This document shows positions 25,237 through 33,583 of a stretch of 64,000 nt of DNA, in pieces. This DNA is from UBA6109 sp035366835. GTDB taxonomy: Bacteria > Desulfobacterota > Syntrophia > Syntrophales > UBA6109. The stretch spans positions 15,631 through 79,630 of the forward strand of contig DAOSIS010000019.1 of the NCBI GenBank assembly GCA_035366835.1, given 5' to 3'. Position numbers and translations under genes: made by a program. Numbering within the stretch: the first letter of the stretch is position 1; each line of letters begins with the position of its first letter. The notes below the pieces were generated by a model. That model was not told the origin of the DNA. It did no database searches and saw only the letters and a program-made list of their open reading frames with translations.

Positions 25237-25620
25237 CTATTTCACGATCTCCTGACCCTTGGCCAGAACGAACGCCGTCTGGACTTCGCCCTCGAGGACG
25301 TGGCGTTTGTAGACCTGGCGCATCTTGTTGGGGTCCATGTACTGATACTTGATCGGTTCCTTGCCCAGCACCTCGACGGTCACCAGGGGTTCGCGGCTGC
25401 AAAGCCCCATGCAGCCGGACGTCGTAACGATCGTGTCCGTAACGTTCGACGCCGCGATTTCCTGCATCAGGGCGTCGAGGACCTCCTTGGCGCCGGAGGC
25501 GATGCCGCAGGTCCCCATGTGAACGGTGATCTTCACCCGTTTCTGGCCTTCGCGCAACGCGGTTTCCGCATGAACCTTGTCCTTGATTTTCTTCAGATCC
25601 GAAATGGTCAGCTTAGCCAT
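25237..25620 (-). CDS. Thioredoxin-like [2Fe-2S] ferredoxin
   Basis: From the ATG at 25620, 127 residues. After a helical start (LTISDLKKIKDKVHAETALR) there is a thioredoxin-like fold with four Cys-type ligand positions, MGTCGIASGA and TSGCMGLCSREP, typical of the small [2Fe-2S] proteins next to NuoE/NuoF in hydrogenase and formate dehydrogenase operons. It probably shuttles electrons within the complex. It lies between the nuoE and nuoF-fusion genes with gaps of 15 and 68 bases. Confidence 0.85.
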   Translation of the reverse strand: MAKLTISDLKKIKDKVHAETALREGQKRVKITVHMGTCGIASGAKEVLDALMQEIAASNVTDTIVTTSGCMGLCSREPLVTVEVLGKEPIKYQYMDPNKMRQVYKRHVLEGEVQTAFVLAKGQEIVK

Positions 25621-25635
25621 AGTCTCTATCCTCAC

Positions 25636-26130
25636 CTATTCGTATTGGTTAAGTATTTCTTTGACCTTCGCCGGTTTCACCCTGCCGTGCACGTCGTTGT
25701 CGACGACGACGACGGGACCCAGGCCGCAGGCGCCGAGACAGCGGACCGACTCGAAGGTGAAGCGCCGGTCGGCGGTCGTTTCGCCCTCGTGGACGCCGAA
25801 TTCGCGCGTGATCTTTTCGGAAATCGCTTTTCCGCCCCTCACGTAGCAGGCCGTTCCCAGGCAGACTCTGACCGTGTGGCGTCCGCGGGGTGTCATGGTG
25901 AAGAACGAGTAGAAGGTGACGACGCCGTAAACGCGGCTCAGGGGGAGGTTGAGGCCCTTCGCGATCCGTTTCTGAACGGAGACGGGCAGGTATTCCAGGG
26001 TGACCTGCGCCTCTTCCAAGACGGGAATCAATCCCCCGGGCTTGCCCTTGTGCTTTTCGATGATCTTGTCGAGCTTCTTGATCTGTTCGGCTGAAAAATC
26101 CTTCAACAATTCCTCATTTTCCGCTTTCAT
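25636..26130 (-). CDS. NuoE-type (24 kDa) [2Fe-2S] subunit
   Basis: 164 residues. There is an N-terminal helical bundle (AEQIKKLDKIIEKHKGKPGG, YLPVSVQKRIAKGLNLPLSR), the motif YGVVTFYSFF, and thioredoxin-fold Cys ligands CLGTACYVRG and CLGACGLGPV (C-x4-C and C-x3-C). It pairs with NuoF to form the NADH-oxidising arm. Here it serves the formate dehydrogenase rather than respiratory complex I, judging by its neighbours. AAGGAGG-like sequence precedes the start. Confidence 0.9.
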   Translation of the reverse strand: MKAENEELLKDFSAEQIKKLDKIIEKHKGKPGGLIPVLEEAQVTLEYLPVSVQKRIAKGLNLPLSRVYGVVTFYSFFTMTPRGRHTVRVCLGTACYVRGGKAISEKITREFGVHEGETTADRRFTFESVRCLGACGLGPVVVVDNDVHGRVKPAKVKEILNQYE

Positions 26131-26197
26131 TCAACTGACCTCCTTGAATTTGTCAGGAATCCTCCCGTGATCTGACGCTTTCGGTGCATGACGTCGT

Positions 26198-26746
26198 TCA
26201 TGCATGAGAACCGATCTGCTCCATACCCTCCGATATGTGTGCCCGGATGTACTGCAGAACCTCGATGTGGTTGATGGGAACGTCTTCCAGCTCCTTCTTC
26301 AGTTCTGCAGTGTCCAGGTGATATTCCTTTCCATCCCTGGTGTGACGGTACAGAATGTTGATCTCCGGGTTCCCGGCGATGAGGGCGACCAGCGCGCCGG
26401 GCACGTCGCCCAGCGGCTGCCGGTCGATGTGCGTCAGGCCCATCTCCACGCTGACTCTTGTTCCTTTTCCCGGCATGGACTCCAGCTTCAAGCCGCCTCC
26501 CGTCGCCTCCGCCGCTTGCGCCAGCATGGGCAGTCCCAATCCCACCCTGCGGACCTTCTTCGTGGTGAAGAAGGGGTCCAGGGCCCTGGCCGCCTCTTCC
26601 GGGCTCATTCCCGCCCCGTCGTCTTCGATGACCAGCCGGATCCGGTCCGAGCTCTCGTCCTCCTCAACGGAAATTCCGACGTTCTTCGCCCCCGCCCGTG
26701 TCGAATTCTCCGCAATATCCAGGATATGGAGGGCAAGTTCCAGCAC
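26198..26746 (-). CDS. HATPase (histidine-kinase-type ATP-binding) protein
   Basis: 182 residues that consist mainly of a GHKL ATPase domain: N-box ILDIAENSTRAGAKN, G1-box IEDDGAGMS, an F-box-like DPFFTTKK, and G2-box GLGLPMLAQAAEATGG. No dimerisation/phosphoacceptor His domain or sensor is present. The C-terminal ~60 residues (YHLDTAELKKELEDVPINHI) are unassigned. Proteins of this type recur beside NuoE/NuoF-linked hydrogenases in anaerobes. A regulatory role is inferred from context. It starts 2 bases after the PHP gene stop. Confidence 0.75.
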   Translation of the reverse strand: MLELALHILDIAENSTRAGAKNVGISVEEDESSDRIRLVIEDDGAGMSPEEAARALDPFFTTKKVRRVGLGLPMLAQAAEATGGGLKLESMPGKGTRVSVEMGLTHIDRQPLGDVPGALVALIAGNPEINILYRHTRDGKEYHLDTAELKKELEDVPINHIEVLQYIRAHISEGMEQIGSHA

Positions 26747-26748
26747 GT

Positions 26749-27486
26749 CTACTCTCCGATGCGCCGTCCGCCCTCCCGGCGCAGGGCCTTCCGCAATTCC
26801 TGGAAGGAGGCCCGCTCCAGATGCATGACCGTGACAGCCTTGCCGATATCGTCGGGGAAATGCGCATCGGAGGCGGTGAGCAAGGGAAAGGAAGCGAGCT
26901 CCGGAAAACGAATCCTTGCTGCCGCAATGCCCAGGCCGGCGGTGACCTCCAAGGCGTCGAACGGCATGGATGGATCGATGAAACCGAGCTGGCTGATGAC
27001 GCTGAAACTCTCCCGGTCGATGTGGGAAGCGATGGCCAATCCCTGCAGGGAATGGATGGCGTCTAGCACTTCCCGGAGGGAAAGCGATGTCGCGCCGATC
27101 AGCAGCTTTTCGTTGTACCCCTCGACCTCATCGGACTCGTTCACGACGACCTGCGGACCGAAAGCCTTTTCCTCGTTTTTCCCGTCCAGATGGCTGTAAA
27201 CGACCTCCTGGATCTTCCGGAGCCCGTCGAGGGTCTCGAAAAGCGCCAGAAGGTGCACTTCCTCGCTGGACGCGATTTCCATGCCGGGAAGAACCGTCAG
27301 TGCCGTGTGTGCCGCGGCCTTCATGACGTAAGGAACGTTTTCCGAGGCATTGTGATCGCAGATCGCGATCATGTCAAGCCGTGCAGCGATCGATTTGTCA
27401 ATGAGCGCCCTCGGGTACATGTCCAAGTCCGCGCAGGGAGAAAGACAGGTGTGAACGTGCAGATCGCAACGGAACTCCCTGAGCAT
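26749..27486 (-). CDS. PHP-domain phosphoesterase
   Basis: 245 residues of the PHP fold (TrpH-like). Metal-binding motifs are CDLHVHTCLSPCAD (HxH), ICDHNASEN and VLPGMEIASSEEVHLL, with a late TASDAHFPDD (D-x-H). The middle carries an insertion (VYSHLDGKNEEKAFGPQVVV). Family members hydrolyse phosphoesters, such as 3',5'-bisphosphonucleotides or short RNA; the substrate here is unknown. The gene lies between HATPase and DRTGG genes in the formate dehydrogenase cluster, a recurring association in anaerobes. Confidence 0.8.
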   Translation of the reverse strand: MLREFRCDLHVHTCLSPCADLDMYPRALIDKSIAARLDMIAICDHNASENVPYVMKAAAHTALTVLPGMEIASSEEVHLLALFETLDGLRKIQEVVYSHLDGKNEEKAFGPQVVVNESDEVEGYNEKLLIGATSLSLREVLDAIHSLQGLAIASHIDRESFSVISQLGFIDPSMPFDALEVTAGLGIAAARIRFPELASFPLLTASDAHFPDDIGKAVTVMHLERASFQELRKALRREGGRRIGE

Positions 27487-27534
27487 GAACGTTCCCGAAG
27501 TTTTTGAAAAAAAAGGCCATGCAGGGCATGGCCG

Positions 27535-27897
27535 CTATCGTGCTCCAAGGGATTCTTCCCCCTTGGTGGCGATCATATTGTAAATCCGGCCGGCCGTCTC
27601 AAAGCAGGAAAAAGGAGAGACCAGCAGCGGTATCCCTTCGGCGACGGCCTTCTCCAGGGTGTCTTTCGTCGGTTCGCTTCCCTGAACGAGGACGATCCCC
27701 GCATGCTCCTTCAGGGACGCGACGGCGATGATGTTCTGGTGAATCTGGCGTGTAACCCAGAGATCTCCCTCGGAGCTGTTGGCCATGACGTCGGAAAGCA
27801 GGTCGCCCACGTATCCCCCGCGGACTTCGGCATTCAGTCTTTCGCTTCCTGCTCTCACTTCCAGGCCCATGGCCTTAACGATGGCTGCAAGTTCCAA
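27535..27897 (-). CDS. DRTGG-domain protein
   Basis: 120 residues with the DRTGG-type fold: MELAAIVKAMGLEVRAGSER, VRGGYVGDLLSDVMANS, and a C-terminal IPLLVSPFSCFETAGRIYN. This domain, found also in phosphotransacetylase N-termini, is thought to sense ligands. A second, related DRTGG protein (28370-28732) lies in the same operon; they share the GDLLSDVMA/ADLMSDVLA and FETAG motifs. The anti-sigma-type ATPase gene lies between them. Confidence 0.78.
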   Translation of the reverse strand: MELAAIVKAMGLEVRAGSERLNAEVRGGYVGDLLSDVMANSSEGDLWVTRQIHQNIIAVASLKEHAGIVLVQGSEPTKDTLEKAVAEGIPLLVSPFSCFETAGRIYNMIATKGEESLGAR

Positions 27898-27914
27898 CGT
27901 ATTCTCCGTTTTCT

Positions 27915-28367
27915 CTACGCGCCGGCCGCATCGCTGATCGAAATGATCATCTTGAGACAGGTCCCTCTGCCGACTTCGGACGTGATCTGAAAATAGTCGG
28001 AGAAGCTCTTGATGTTGTACAAGCCCATACCGGCGCCGAACCCCATCTCGCGGATCTTCTCCGTTGCCGTCGAGTATCCCTTCTGCATGGCCAACTCGAT
28101 GTCGGCGATCCCCTGACCCTCGTCGACGGCTTCGATCAGAACGCGATCGGAACCGACACGCAGATGAATGAGGCCCCCTCTCGAATAAGAAACGATGTTG
28201 ATCTCCGATTCATACGCTACAAGGGCTGCCCTTCGGACGACGTCGCTCGAGAGGCCCATCTTCTTGAGAATCGATTTGATGTTGCTTGATACCCGGCCCG
28301 CGTTGTCGAAATTTCCACCCTCGACGGCGAAACTATCCTCATACAGCGGTTTGGCATTGGCCTGCAC
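27915..28367 (-). CDS. Anti-sigma-regulatory-factor-type serine/threonine ATPase
   Basis: 150 residues of the RsbW/SpoIIAB class of GHKL ATPases: an N-box VAYESEINIVSYS-type helix, G1 VDEGQGIADIELAM, and a G2-like GFGAGMGLYNIKSFSDYF. It is a short single-domain protein without a transmembrane part. Family members bind anti-sigma or sigma factors or phosphorylate small partners. The flanking DRTGG proteins may be its partners; that is inference. The start is 2 bases after the DRTGG stop. Confidence 0.78.
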   Translation of the reverse strand: MQANAKPLYEDSFAVEGGNFDNAGRVSSNIKSILKKMGLSSDVVRRAALVAYESEINIVSYSRGGLIHLRVGSDRVLIEAVDEGQGIADIELAMQKGYSTATEKIREMGFGAGMGLYNIKSFSDYFQITSEVGRGTCLKMIISISDAAGA

Positions 28368-28369
28368 GG

Positions 28370-28732
28370 CTACTTGCTCTCGACTTTTTCCAGACAGCCG
28401 ACGATTCCCTTCATATAGAGCTTCCCGGCGGTTTCAAAGAGGATGTACCGCGTGATGAGAATCGGTATGCGCAATTCCCTGGCAAGTCGAAGGGCCTCCG
28501 GAGAAGGATGTTTGCCGCGAACCATAATGATGGCGGCGATATCCAGAATATCGGACGTCCGGATCACCTGTGGATTTGTCAATCCCGTCAGCAGGAGGCT
28601 GCCGGGTTTGGCAAAGGCCAGGACATCGCTCATCAGGTCCGCTCCGAAAGCGGTCCTGACTTCCATATCCAGTTTGTCTTCCCCTACGAGAACCTCTGCA
28701 TCCAGTAACTGTTTGACCTCACGAAGGGTCAC
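28370..28732 (-). CDS. DRTGG-domain protein, first gene of the formate dehydrogenase operon
   Basis: 120 residues (MTLREVKQLLDAEVLVGEDK; VRTAFGADLMSDVLAFAKPG; RIPILITRYILFETAGKLYM). It is related to the DRTGG gene at 27535-27897. It leads a tight string: DRTGG, anti-sigma-type ATPase, DRTGG, PHP, HATPase, NuoE, ferredoxin, NuoF-GltD, then fdhA. An inverted repeat at 28766-28792 lies 34 bases upstream. Confidence 0.75.
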   Translation of the reverse strand: MTLREVKQLLDAEVLVGEDKLDMEVRTAFGADLMSDVLAFAKPGSLLLTGLTNPQVIRTSDILDIAAIIMVRGKHPSPEALRLARELRIPILITRYILFETAGKLYMKGIVGCLEKVESK

Positions 28733-29114
28733 TGTCCACTCCTCTATGACACAGAAAACAATTCGTCAGGAATCGCTACGAAAATCCTGACTTAGAATAT
28801 CATTGCCACGGCGCGAAAACCTCGACGGCCATTATCATATGACCCCGTATGTGTCAACACATTTTTGCGGAAAACCGGGTGACGGAAGCCGTTGGCTGAT
28901 TCTTGTAAGTAACGGACAACATAGATTATTTTTTGATCAGGCCTCTTCGATTATTTTTGACATATCCCCTGCCGCCGAAGCTGCGGACAGTCCGGCGGGG
29001 ACCAGAGCAGAGGAACGCAAACGAAAGGAGGATTACAGGGGAACGGTGCACCGGGACCGGCCGCCGGCAAAAATTTTTTTGCTTCACTGTACGATTTGGG
29101 TTACAAGTCGACGC
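28733..29114. other. Divergent control region between the fdh operon and xerD, with inverted repeat 28766-28792
   Basis: 382 bases without a gene. GTCAGGA (28766-28772) and TCCTGAC (28786-28792) form a perfect 7-base inverted repeat 13 bases apart in the leader of the minus-strand DRTGG gene; TATTCT just beyond (28799-28794, minus) could be a -10 box. The repeat may be an operator or a leader hairpin. The xerD side has no convincing promoter. Confidence 0.45.
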
Positions 29115-30002
29115 GTGGACAATCTGGTCGACAACTACATGAACTTCCTTGCCGTCGAAAAGGGAGTCTCCCGTCATACGCTGGAAGCTTACGGGCGGGA
29201 TCTTGCCCGCATGGTGGGATTTCTCCGGCGGGAGGGGATCGGTTCCGTCGACGGCGTGGATCAGGACGCCATCCTGCGGCACTGCACGGAGCTCAGGAAG
29301 ACCGGCCTGAGCGCCAATTCCGTCAATCGCGCCCTTGCCGCGATCCGCGGGTTTTTCCGGTATCTCCTGCGCGAAAAGCGGATCGAGGTCAACCCGGCGG
29401 CCGATGTCGAACTCGCCCGGGTCTGGATGCGCGTCCCCGATGCACTCAGCCGCGACGACGTCTCGCGGTTCCTGTCCCAACCGGGCTCGGAGAATCCGCG
29501 GGCGGTGCGCGACACGGCGCTCCTGGAATTGATCTATGCAACCGGCCTGCGCGTTTCGGAAATCCTCGCCCTGACCGTGGACGATATCCGCTGGCAGGCG
29601 GGCTATCTCGTCGCGTTCGGAAAGGGCCGCAAGGAGCGCGTGGTCCCCATCGGCAGGACGGCTTACGAGGCCGTCAGGCGCTACCTGGACGAGGCCAGGC
29701 CGCAGCTGCTCAGGGGCGGGGAATCCAGGCTCCTGTTCCTGAATCGTTCCGGGAAGGGGCTCACCCGCCAGGCCTTCTGGAAGATGGTGAAGCGATATGC
29801 GGCGCAGGCGGGTCTGCGGAAAGAAGTCCATCCCCATACCTTCCGGCATTCCTTCGCCACACATCTCCTGGAAGGGGGGGCGGACCTCCGTTCCGTCCAG
29901 ATCATGCTCGGGCACGCGGACATCTCGACCACTCAGATCTATACGCACGTGACGCGGGGACGACTGAAAGACATCCACAAGAAATATCATCCCCGCGGCT
30001 GA
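29115..30002 (+). CDS. xerD: Site-specific tyrosine recombinase (XerD-like)
   Basis: The GTG at 29115 gives 295 residues, the usual XerC/XerD length; an upstream ATG would add about 100 residues without homology. The N-terminal SAM-like domain is VDNLVDNYMNFLAVEKGVSR. Catalytic residues are Arg near 146 (ATGLRVSEIL), Lys in GKGRKERVVP, HxxR in HTFRHSFATHLLEGG, His in LGHADISTTQ and Tyr near 276 (QIYTHV). The LLEGGADLRSVQ and STTQIYTHV segments fit XerD better than XerC. It resolves chromosome dimers at dif with FtsK. Confidence 0.85.
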   Translation: MDNLVDNYMNFLAVEKGVSRHTLEAYGRDLARMVGFLRREGIGSVDGVDQDAILRHCTELRKTGLSANSVNRALAAIRGFFRYLLREKRIEVNPAADVELARVWMRVPDALSRDDVSRFLSQPGSENPRAVRDTALLELIYATGLRVSEILALTVDDIRWQAGYLVAFGKGRKERVVPIGRTAYEAVRRYLDEARPQLLRGGESRLLFLNRSGKGLTRQAFWKMVKRYAAQAGLRKEVHPHTFRHSFATHLLEGGADLRSVQIMLGHADISTTQIYTHVTRGRLKDIHKKYHPRG

Positions 30003-30045
30003 CATGCCGGCGGAGGTCATGTCTCTGCCCGGAGGAAGTGACGGC

Positions 30046-32064
30046 ATGAAGGATATCCGATTCCATGGCCCCGAACGAGGGGCTGCAGTCCTGCGAATCA
30101 TCGCAGTCTCTGCGGCAGCGGTCGCGCTGGTTCTCGTCGCCGCGGCATATATTCTCTCCGGCCCGAACGGTACGCTGTCGGGCGCCCGGACGAGGGCCGG
30201 GAATCTCTTTTCCTACTATGTGCTGGGCAATCCCCCTCATTTCTACTGGCTGGACGTGGAAATGAACGGCAAGGAATTGCGCCTTTCCACGAAGGACGTC
30301 CTCGAGATCACCTATCGCGACGAGTTCGTCTTCCGCGGTCTGTCCACCGACGACCTCACGGGACGGAACGTGACGGTCGATGCCGAAGGCCTGGGAACGG
30401 GCAACGACCTGCATGTCCTGCTGAAGGGCATCGGCCTTGTGGACAGGATCCTCGTGTCCGAGATCGGCGGCCTGGAGAGAAAGACGGTTTCCGATTACCG
30501 CATCAGGATCCGGTATGGTGACGCGGATATCGCCCATATCCCGATCCGCGTCGCGATTACGCCCCAGGACTGGCTGCGCTTCGCGCGGAGTTCGGAGAAG
30601 CAGTCCGTTCAGATCGAATCTCTCAAGCAGGCGATTGCACTGAACCGGACCGATGTCGGGGTCCGAAAGATGCTGGCGGGTATCTATCTGCGCTCGAACC
30701 GGCTGGACGAGGCCGCCGCCCAGTATGCGGAGATTCTTCAGTTGAAGCCGGGTGACCGGGGCGCCATGGCGGACCTGGCCACGGCCTACATGAGGAAGAA
30801 GCAGTACGACAGGGCGCTGCCGCTCTGGCAGGACCTGGTCCGGACGGCTCCCAAAGACGCCTCCATCCATGCCAACCTCGGCGTCGCTTACGGAGGTCTG
30901 GGTGAATGGGAAAAGGCGATCGAGAGCTACAAGTCGGCGATGCGGCTGTCGCCGGACAATCAGGCGATACGCTTCCGTCTCGGAGAGGCCTTCGAGAAGA
31001 CGGGCAGGACGGAGAAGGCCCTCGAGCAGTACAGCATCGTCATCCAGAAGGAGCCGGGGGACGAGCAGGTGATGGCGGCGCTGGCGGGTGCGTTCCTGAG
31101 GATGAAGCGGTATGACGACGCCATCCGGTGGTTCCGCGAAATCGTGAAGAAGCAGCCGAAGAATGCCTCGGCGTACGCCAACCTGGGCTTCGCCTTCGGC
31201 GCCAAAGGGCAGACGAAGGAGGAGATGGAGGCCTACAAGAAATCCCTGTCGCTGGACCCGAAGAACGCCGTTGCCCGCTACAACCTCGGGACGGCCCTGG
31301 AAAAGGCGAAGCGCTACAGCGAGGCCGCCGAAGAGTATCGGGAGGTGCTGAAGGCCAGGCCGGACGATACGGATGCCCTCCAGCGTCTGGCCGACATGGC
31401 GCTGCGCCTCAAGCAGTACGACACGGCCGTGAAACTCTATGAAAAGATCGCGAAGATCCAGCCGTCCCGGCCGACCGCGTACGCTTCTCTGGGATACGCA
31501 TACGGCGAGTTGAAGAAATACAAACCCTCCGCCGAGGCTTATGAGAAGGCGCTGCGCCTCGGAAGCAAGGACCCGCAGATCCACCAGAACCTGGCCTTTG
31601 CCTATGAGAAGCTTGGAAGAGTGAAGGACGCGATCGGCGAATACGAGAAGATGACCGCCCTTCAGCCGTCGGTCGAGATCCTCGGCAACCTCGCCAGCCA
31701 TTACGTCAGGGAGAAGCAGTACGACAAGGCCGTCAAGGCGTACTCGAAGATGATCGAAATGCAGCCGAAAAAGGCCGCCGGGTATTCCGGCCTCGCCTAC
31801 GTCTACGGCCTGAAAGGCGATACGGACCATCAGATCCAGAGCTACCGCCAGGCCCTCCGCTATGACCCTGAAGACGATGTGGCCCACCTGGGGCTGGGCG
31901 AGGCCTACGAGAAGAAACAGATGTACGCGGAGGCCCTGAAGGCCTATTCGACGGCCTACGAGTTGAATCCCGATTCGACGAAAGCCGCCAGGAAGGTTCC
32001 GCAGATGAAGATCCGGATGCTGCAGGAGAAGCACAAGGAAGCCGGGGAAGGGGGCAAACCGTGA
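30046..32064 (+). CDS. Membrane-anchored TPR protein
   Basis: The ATG at 30046 with a GGAGGAAG site gives 672 residues. One N-terminal TM segment (LRIIAVSAAAVALVLVAAAYIL) is followed by a beta-rich domain (residues ~50-185: PPHFYWLDVEMNGKELRLST, DYRIRIRYGDADIAHIPIRV). From about residue 200 there are 12-14 tetratricopeptide repeats (for example AIESYKSAMRLSPDNQA, AEEYREVLKARPDDTDA). It is probably a periplasmic scaffold anchored in the inner membrane. It lies directly before kdsA with a 4-base overlap, so a role in envelope assembly is plausible. Confidence 0.8.
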   Translation: MKDIRFHGPERGAAVLRIIAVSAAAVALVLVAAAYILSGPNGTLSGARTRAGNLFSYYVLGNPPHFYWLDVEMNGKELRLSTKDVLEITYRDEFVFRGLSTDDLTGRNVTVDAEGLGTGNDLHVLLKGIGLVDRILVSEIGGLERKTVSDYRIRIRYGDADIAHIPIRVAITPQDWLRFARSSEKQSVQIESLKQAIALNRTDVGVRKMLAGIYLRSNRLDEAAAQYAEILQLKPGDRGAMADLATAYMRKKQYDRALPLWQDLVRTAPKDASIHANLGVAYGGLGEWEKAIESYKSAMRLSPDNQAIRFRLGEAFEKTGRTEKALEQYSIVIQKEPGDEQVMAALAGAFLRMKRYDDAIRWFREIVKKQPKNASAYANLGFAFGAKGQTKEEMEAYKKSLSLDPKNAVARYNLGTALEKAKRYSEAAEEYREVLKARPDDTDALQRLADMALRLKQYDTAVKLYEKIAKIQPSRPTAYASLGYAYGELKKYKPSAEAYEKALRLGSKDPQIHQNLAFAYEKLGRVKDAIGEYEKMTALQPSVEILGNLASHYVREKQYDKAVKAYSKMIEMQPKKAAGYSGLAYVYGLKGDTDHQIQSYRQALRYDPEDDVAHLGLGEAYEKKQMYAEALKAYSTAYELNPDSTKAARKVPQMKIRMLQEKHKEAGEGGKP

Positions 32065-32882
32065 AATCCATATCTCTGAAGAACTGGTCGATCGGCGGTG
32101 ACGGGCCGTTCGCGCTGATCGCCGGTCCCTGCGTGATCGAGACCGAGGACATCACCCGCAGGATCGCGGAATTCCTGAGGGAGACGACATCGCGCCTGGG
32201 AATCCCCCTGGCTTTCAAGGCCTCCTACGACAAGGCAAACCGCACGTCTAAGGATTCCTTCCGCGGCCCGGGAATGGAGAAGGGCCTTCGCATCCTGGAA
32301 AACGTGAAACGGGAGTTCGGCCTGCCCGTGCTCTCGGATGTGCACCGTTTCGAGGAAATCGAGCCGGCGGCCGAGATCCTGGACATCGTCCAGGTCCCCG
32401 CCTTCCTGTGCCGGCAGACGGACTTCGTCGCCGAGATCGCCCGCCGGGCGAAGGTCGTCAATATCAAGAAGGGGCAGTTCCTCGCCCCCTGGGATATGCG
32501 GAACATTCTGGAGAAGGCCGTTGCGGCGGGAAACGACCGCGTCCTCGTCACCGAACGGGGGACGAGCTTCGGATACAACAACCTGGTGGCGGATATGCGC
32601 TCGCTGCCGATCCTGCGGGAATTCGGCTGTCCCGTCGTGTTCGATGCGACGCACAGCGTCCAGCTGCCGGGCGGGCGGGGATCGTCCTCGGGCGGCCAGC
32701 GGGAAATGGTGCCCTATCTTGCCAGAGCGGCCGCCGCCGTCGGCGTGGACGGCCTGTTCTTCGAGGTGCATCCGGAACCCGAAAAGGCGTTGTGTGACGG
32801 TCCGAATTCCCTGCGCTTGACGGAATTTCCGCGCCTCCTGGCGGAGCTGCAGAAGATCGACCGGATCGTCAAGGGGATGTGA
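32061..32882 (+). CDS. kdsA: 3-deoxy-8-phosphooctulonate synthase (KDO-8-P synthase)
   Basis: 273 residues from a GTG overlapping the previous stop (GTGA). KdsA hallmarks are ALIAGPCVIETED, FKASYDKANRTSKDSFRGPG, VLSDVHRFEE, QVPAFLCRQTDFV, NIKKGQFLAPWDM, and VFDATHSVQLPGG ending in FFEVHPEPEKALCDGPNSL. It condenses phosphoenolpyruvate with arabinose-5-phosphate for lipid A-core synthesis. The gene is followed by kdsC 10 bases later. Confidence 0.95.
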   Translation: MKSISLKNWSIGGDGPFALIAGPCVIETEDITRRIAEFLRETTSRLGIPLAFKASYDKANRTSKDSFRGPGMEKGLRILENVKREFGLPVLSDVHRFEEIEPAAEILDIVQVPAFLCRQTDFVAEIARRAKVVNIKKGQFLAPWDMRNILEKAVAAGNDRVLVTERGTSFGYNNLVADMRSLPILREFGCPVVFDATHSVQLPGGRGSSSGGQREMVPYLARAAAAVGVDGLFFEVHPEPEKALCDGPNSLRLTEFPRLLAELQKIDRIVKGM

Positions 32883-32892
32883 AGGGCAGAAG

Positions 32893-33462
32893 ATGGAGAA
32901 AGAGATGTCGGATGCGTTGGCGGAGAAGATGCGCAGGGTCAGGCTGCTGATCCTGGATGTGGATGGCGTCTTGACGGACGGACGGATTGTCGTCGACGAC
33001 CGGGGCGCCGAGACGAAGGTGTTCCATGTGCGTGACGGACACGGCCTCGTGATGCTGATGCGCTTCGGCATCGACGTCGTTCTGCTGTCCGGCCGGCGGT
33101 CCGCCGCTGTCGAACACCGTGCGAAGGACCTGGGCATTGCGGAAATCCACCAGGGCATTCACCGGAAGGTGGAGATCCTCGAATCCATCCTGAGCGATCG
33201 GGGTCTTGAGCCGCTGAGCGCGGCCTATATGGGCGACGACGTGGTGGATATCCCCGTCCTCCGCCGCGTAGGTCTCGCGATCGGCGTCGCGGATGCCGTC
33301 GACGAGGTGAGGGCCGTGGCCGACTATGTGACCGCTTCGCCCGGAGGGCGGGGAGCGGTTCGGGAGGTGTGCGAGCGGATCCTGAAGGCGCAGGGAAAGT
33401 GGGCGGAGGTGGCAAAACGTTATGAGCTTGCCGGCGCTCCGCAGCGGGGTGAAGGAACTTGA
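32893..33462 (+). CDS. kdsC: 3-deoxy-D-manno-octulosonate-8-phosphate phosphatase
   Basis: 189 residues of the HAD type C0 class: LLILDVDGVLTDGRI (nucleophile Asp), HVRDGHGLVMLM, VVLLSGRRS, and YMGDDVVDIPVLRRVGLAIG. No cap domain is present, as expected for tetrameric KdsC. It dephosphorylates KDO-8-P made by the preceding gene product. Confidence 0.93.
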   Translation: MEKEMSDALAEKMRRVRLLILDVDGVLTDGRIVVDDRGAETKVFHVRDGHGLVMLMRFGIDVVLLSGRRSAAVEHRAKDLGIAEIHQGIHRKVEILESILSDRGLEPLSAAYMGDDVVDIPVLRRVGLAIGVADAVDEVRAVADYVTASPGGRGAVREVCERILKAQGKWAEVAKRYELAGAPQRGEGT

Positions 33463-33531
33463 CCGCAAGGAAAAACATGCGTTTTCCCCTGCGCAGAGAA
33501 GCCCCCGGATTCGTCCGTGAGCGCTTCAACC

Positions 33532-33560
33532 TTTACTTGTCCGGTGGGGAATGTTATATC
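33532..33560 (+). promoter_or_regulatory. Putative sigma-70-type promoter of lptCAB
   Basis: TTTACT (33532-33537) and TATATC (33555-33560) are separated by 17 bases, each 4 of 6 to consensus. It supports the start of lptC at 33584 rather than at 33551, which would lie in the promoter. Confidence 0.45.
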
Positions 33561-33583
33561 TCTACACCGCGGGATGGACGGCC

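Noticed and set aside
29902..32034. A 710-residue open frame opposite the TPR gene
   Set aside because: Antisense of TPR repeats gives pseudo-repetitive protein; no ribosome site.
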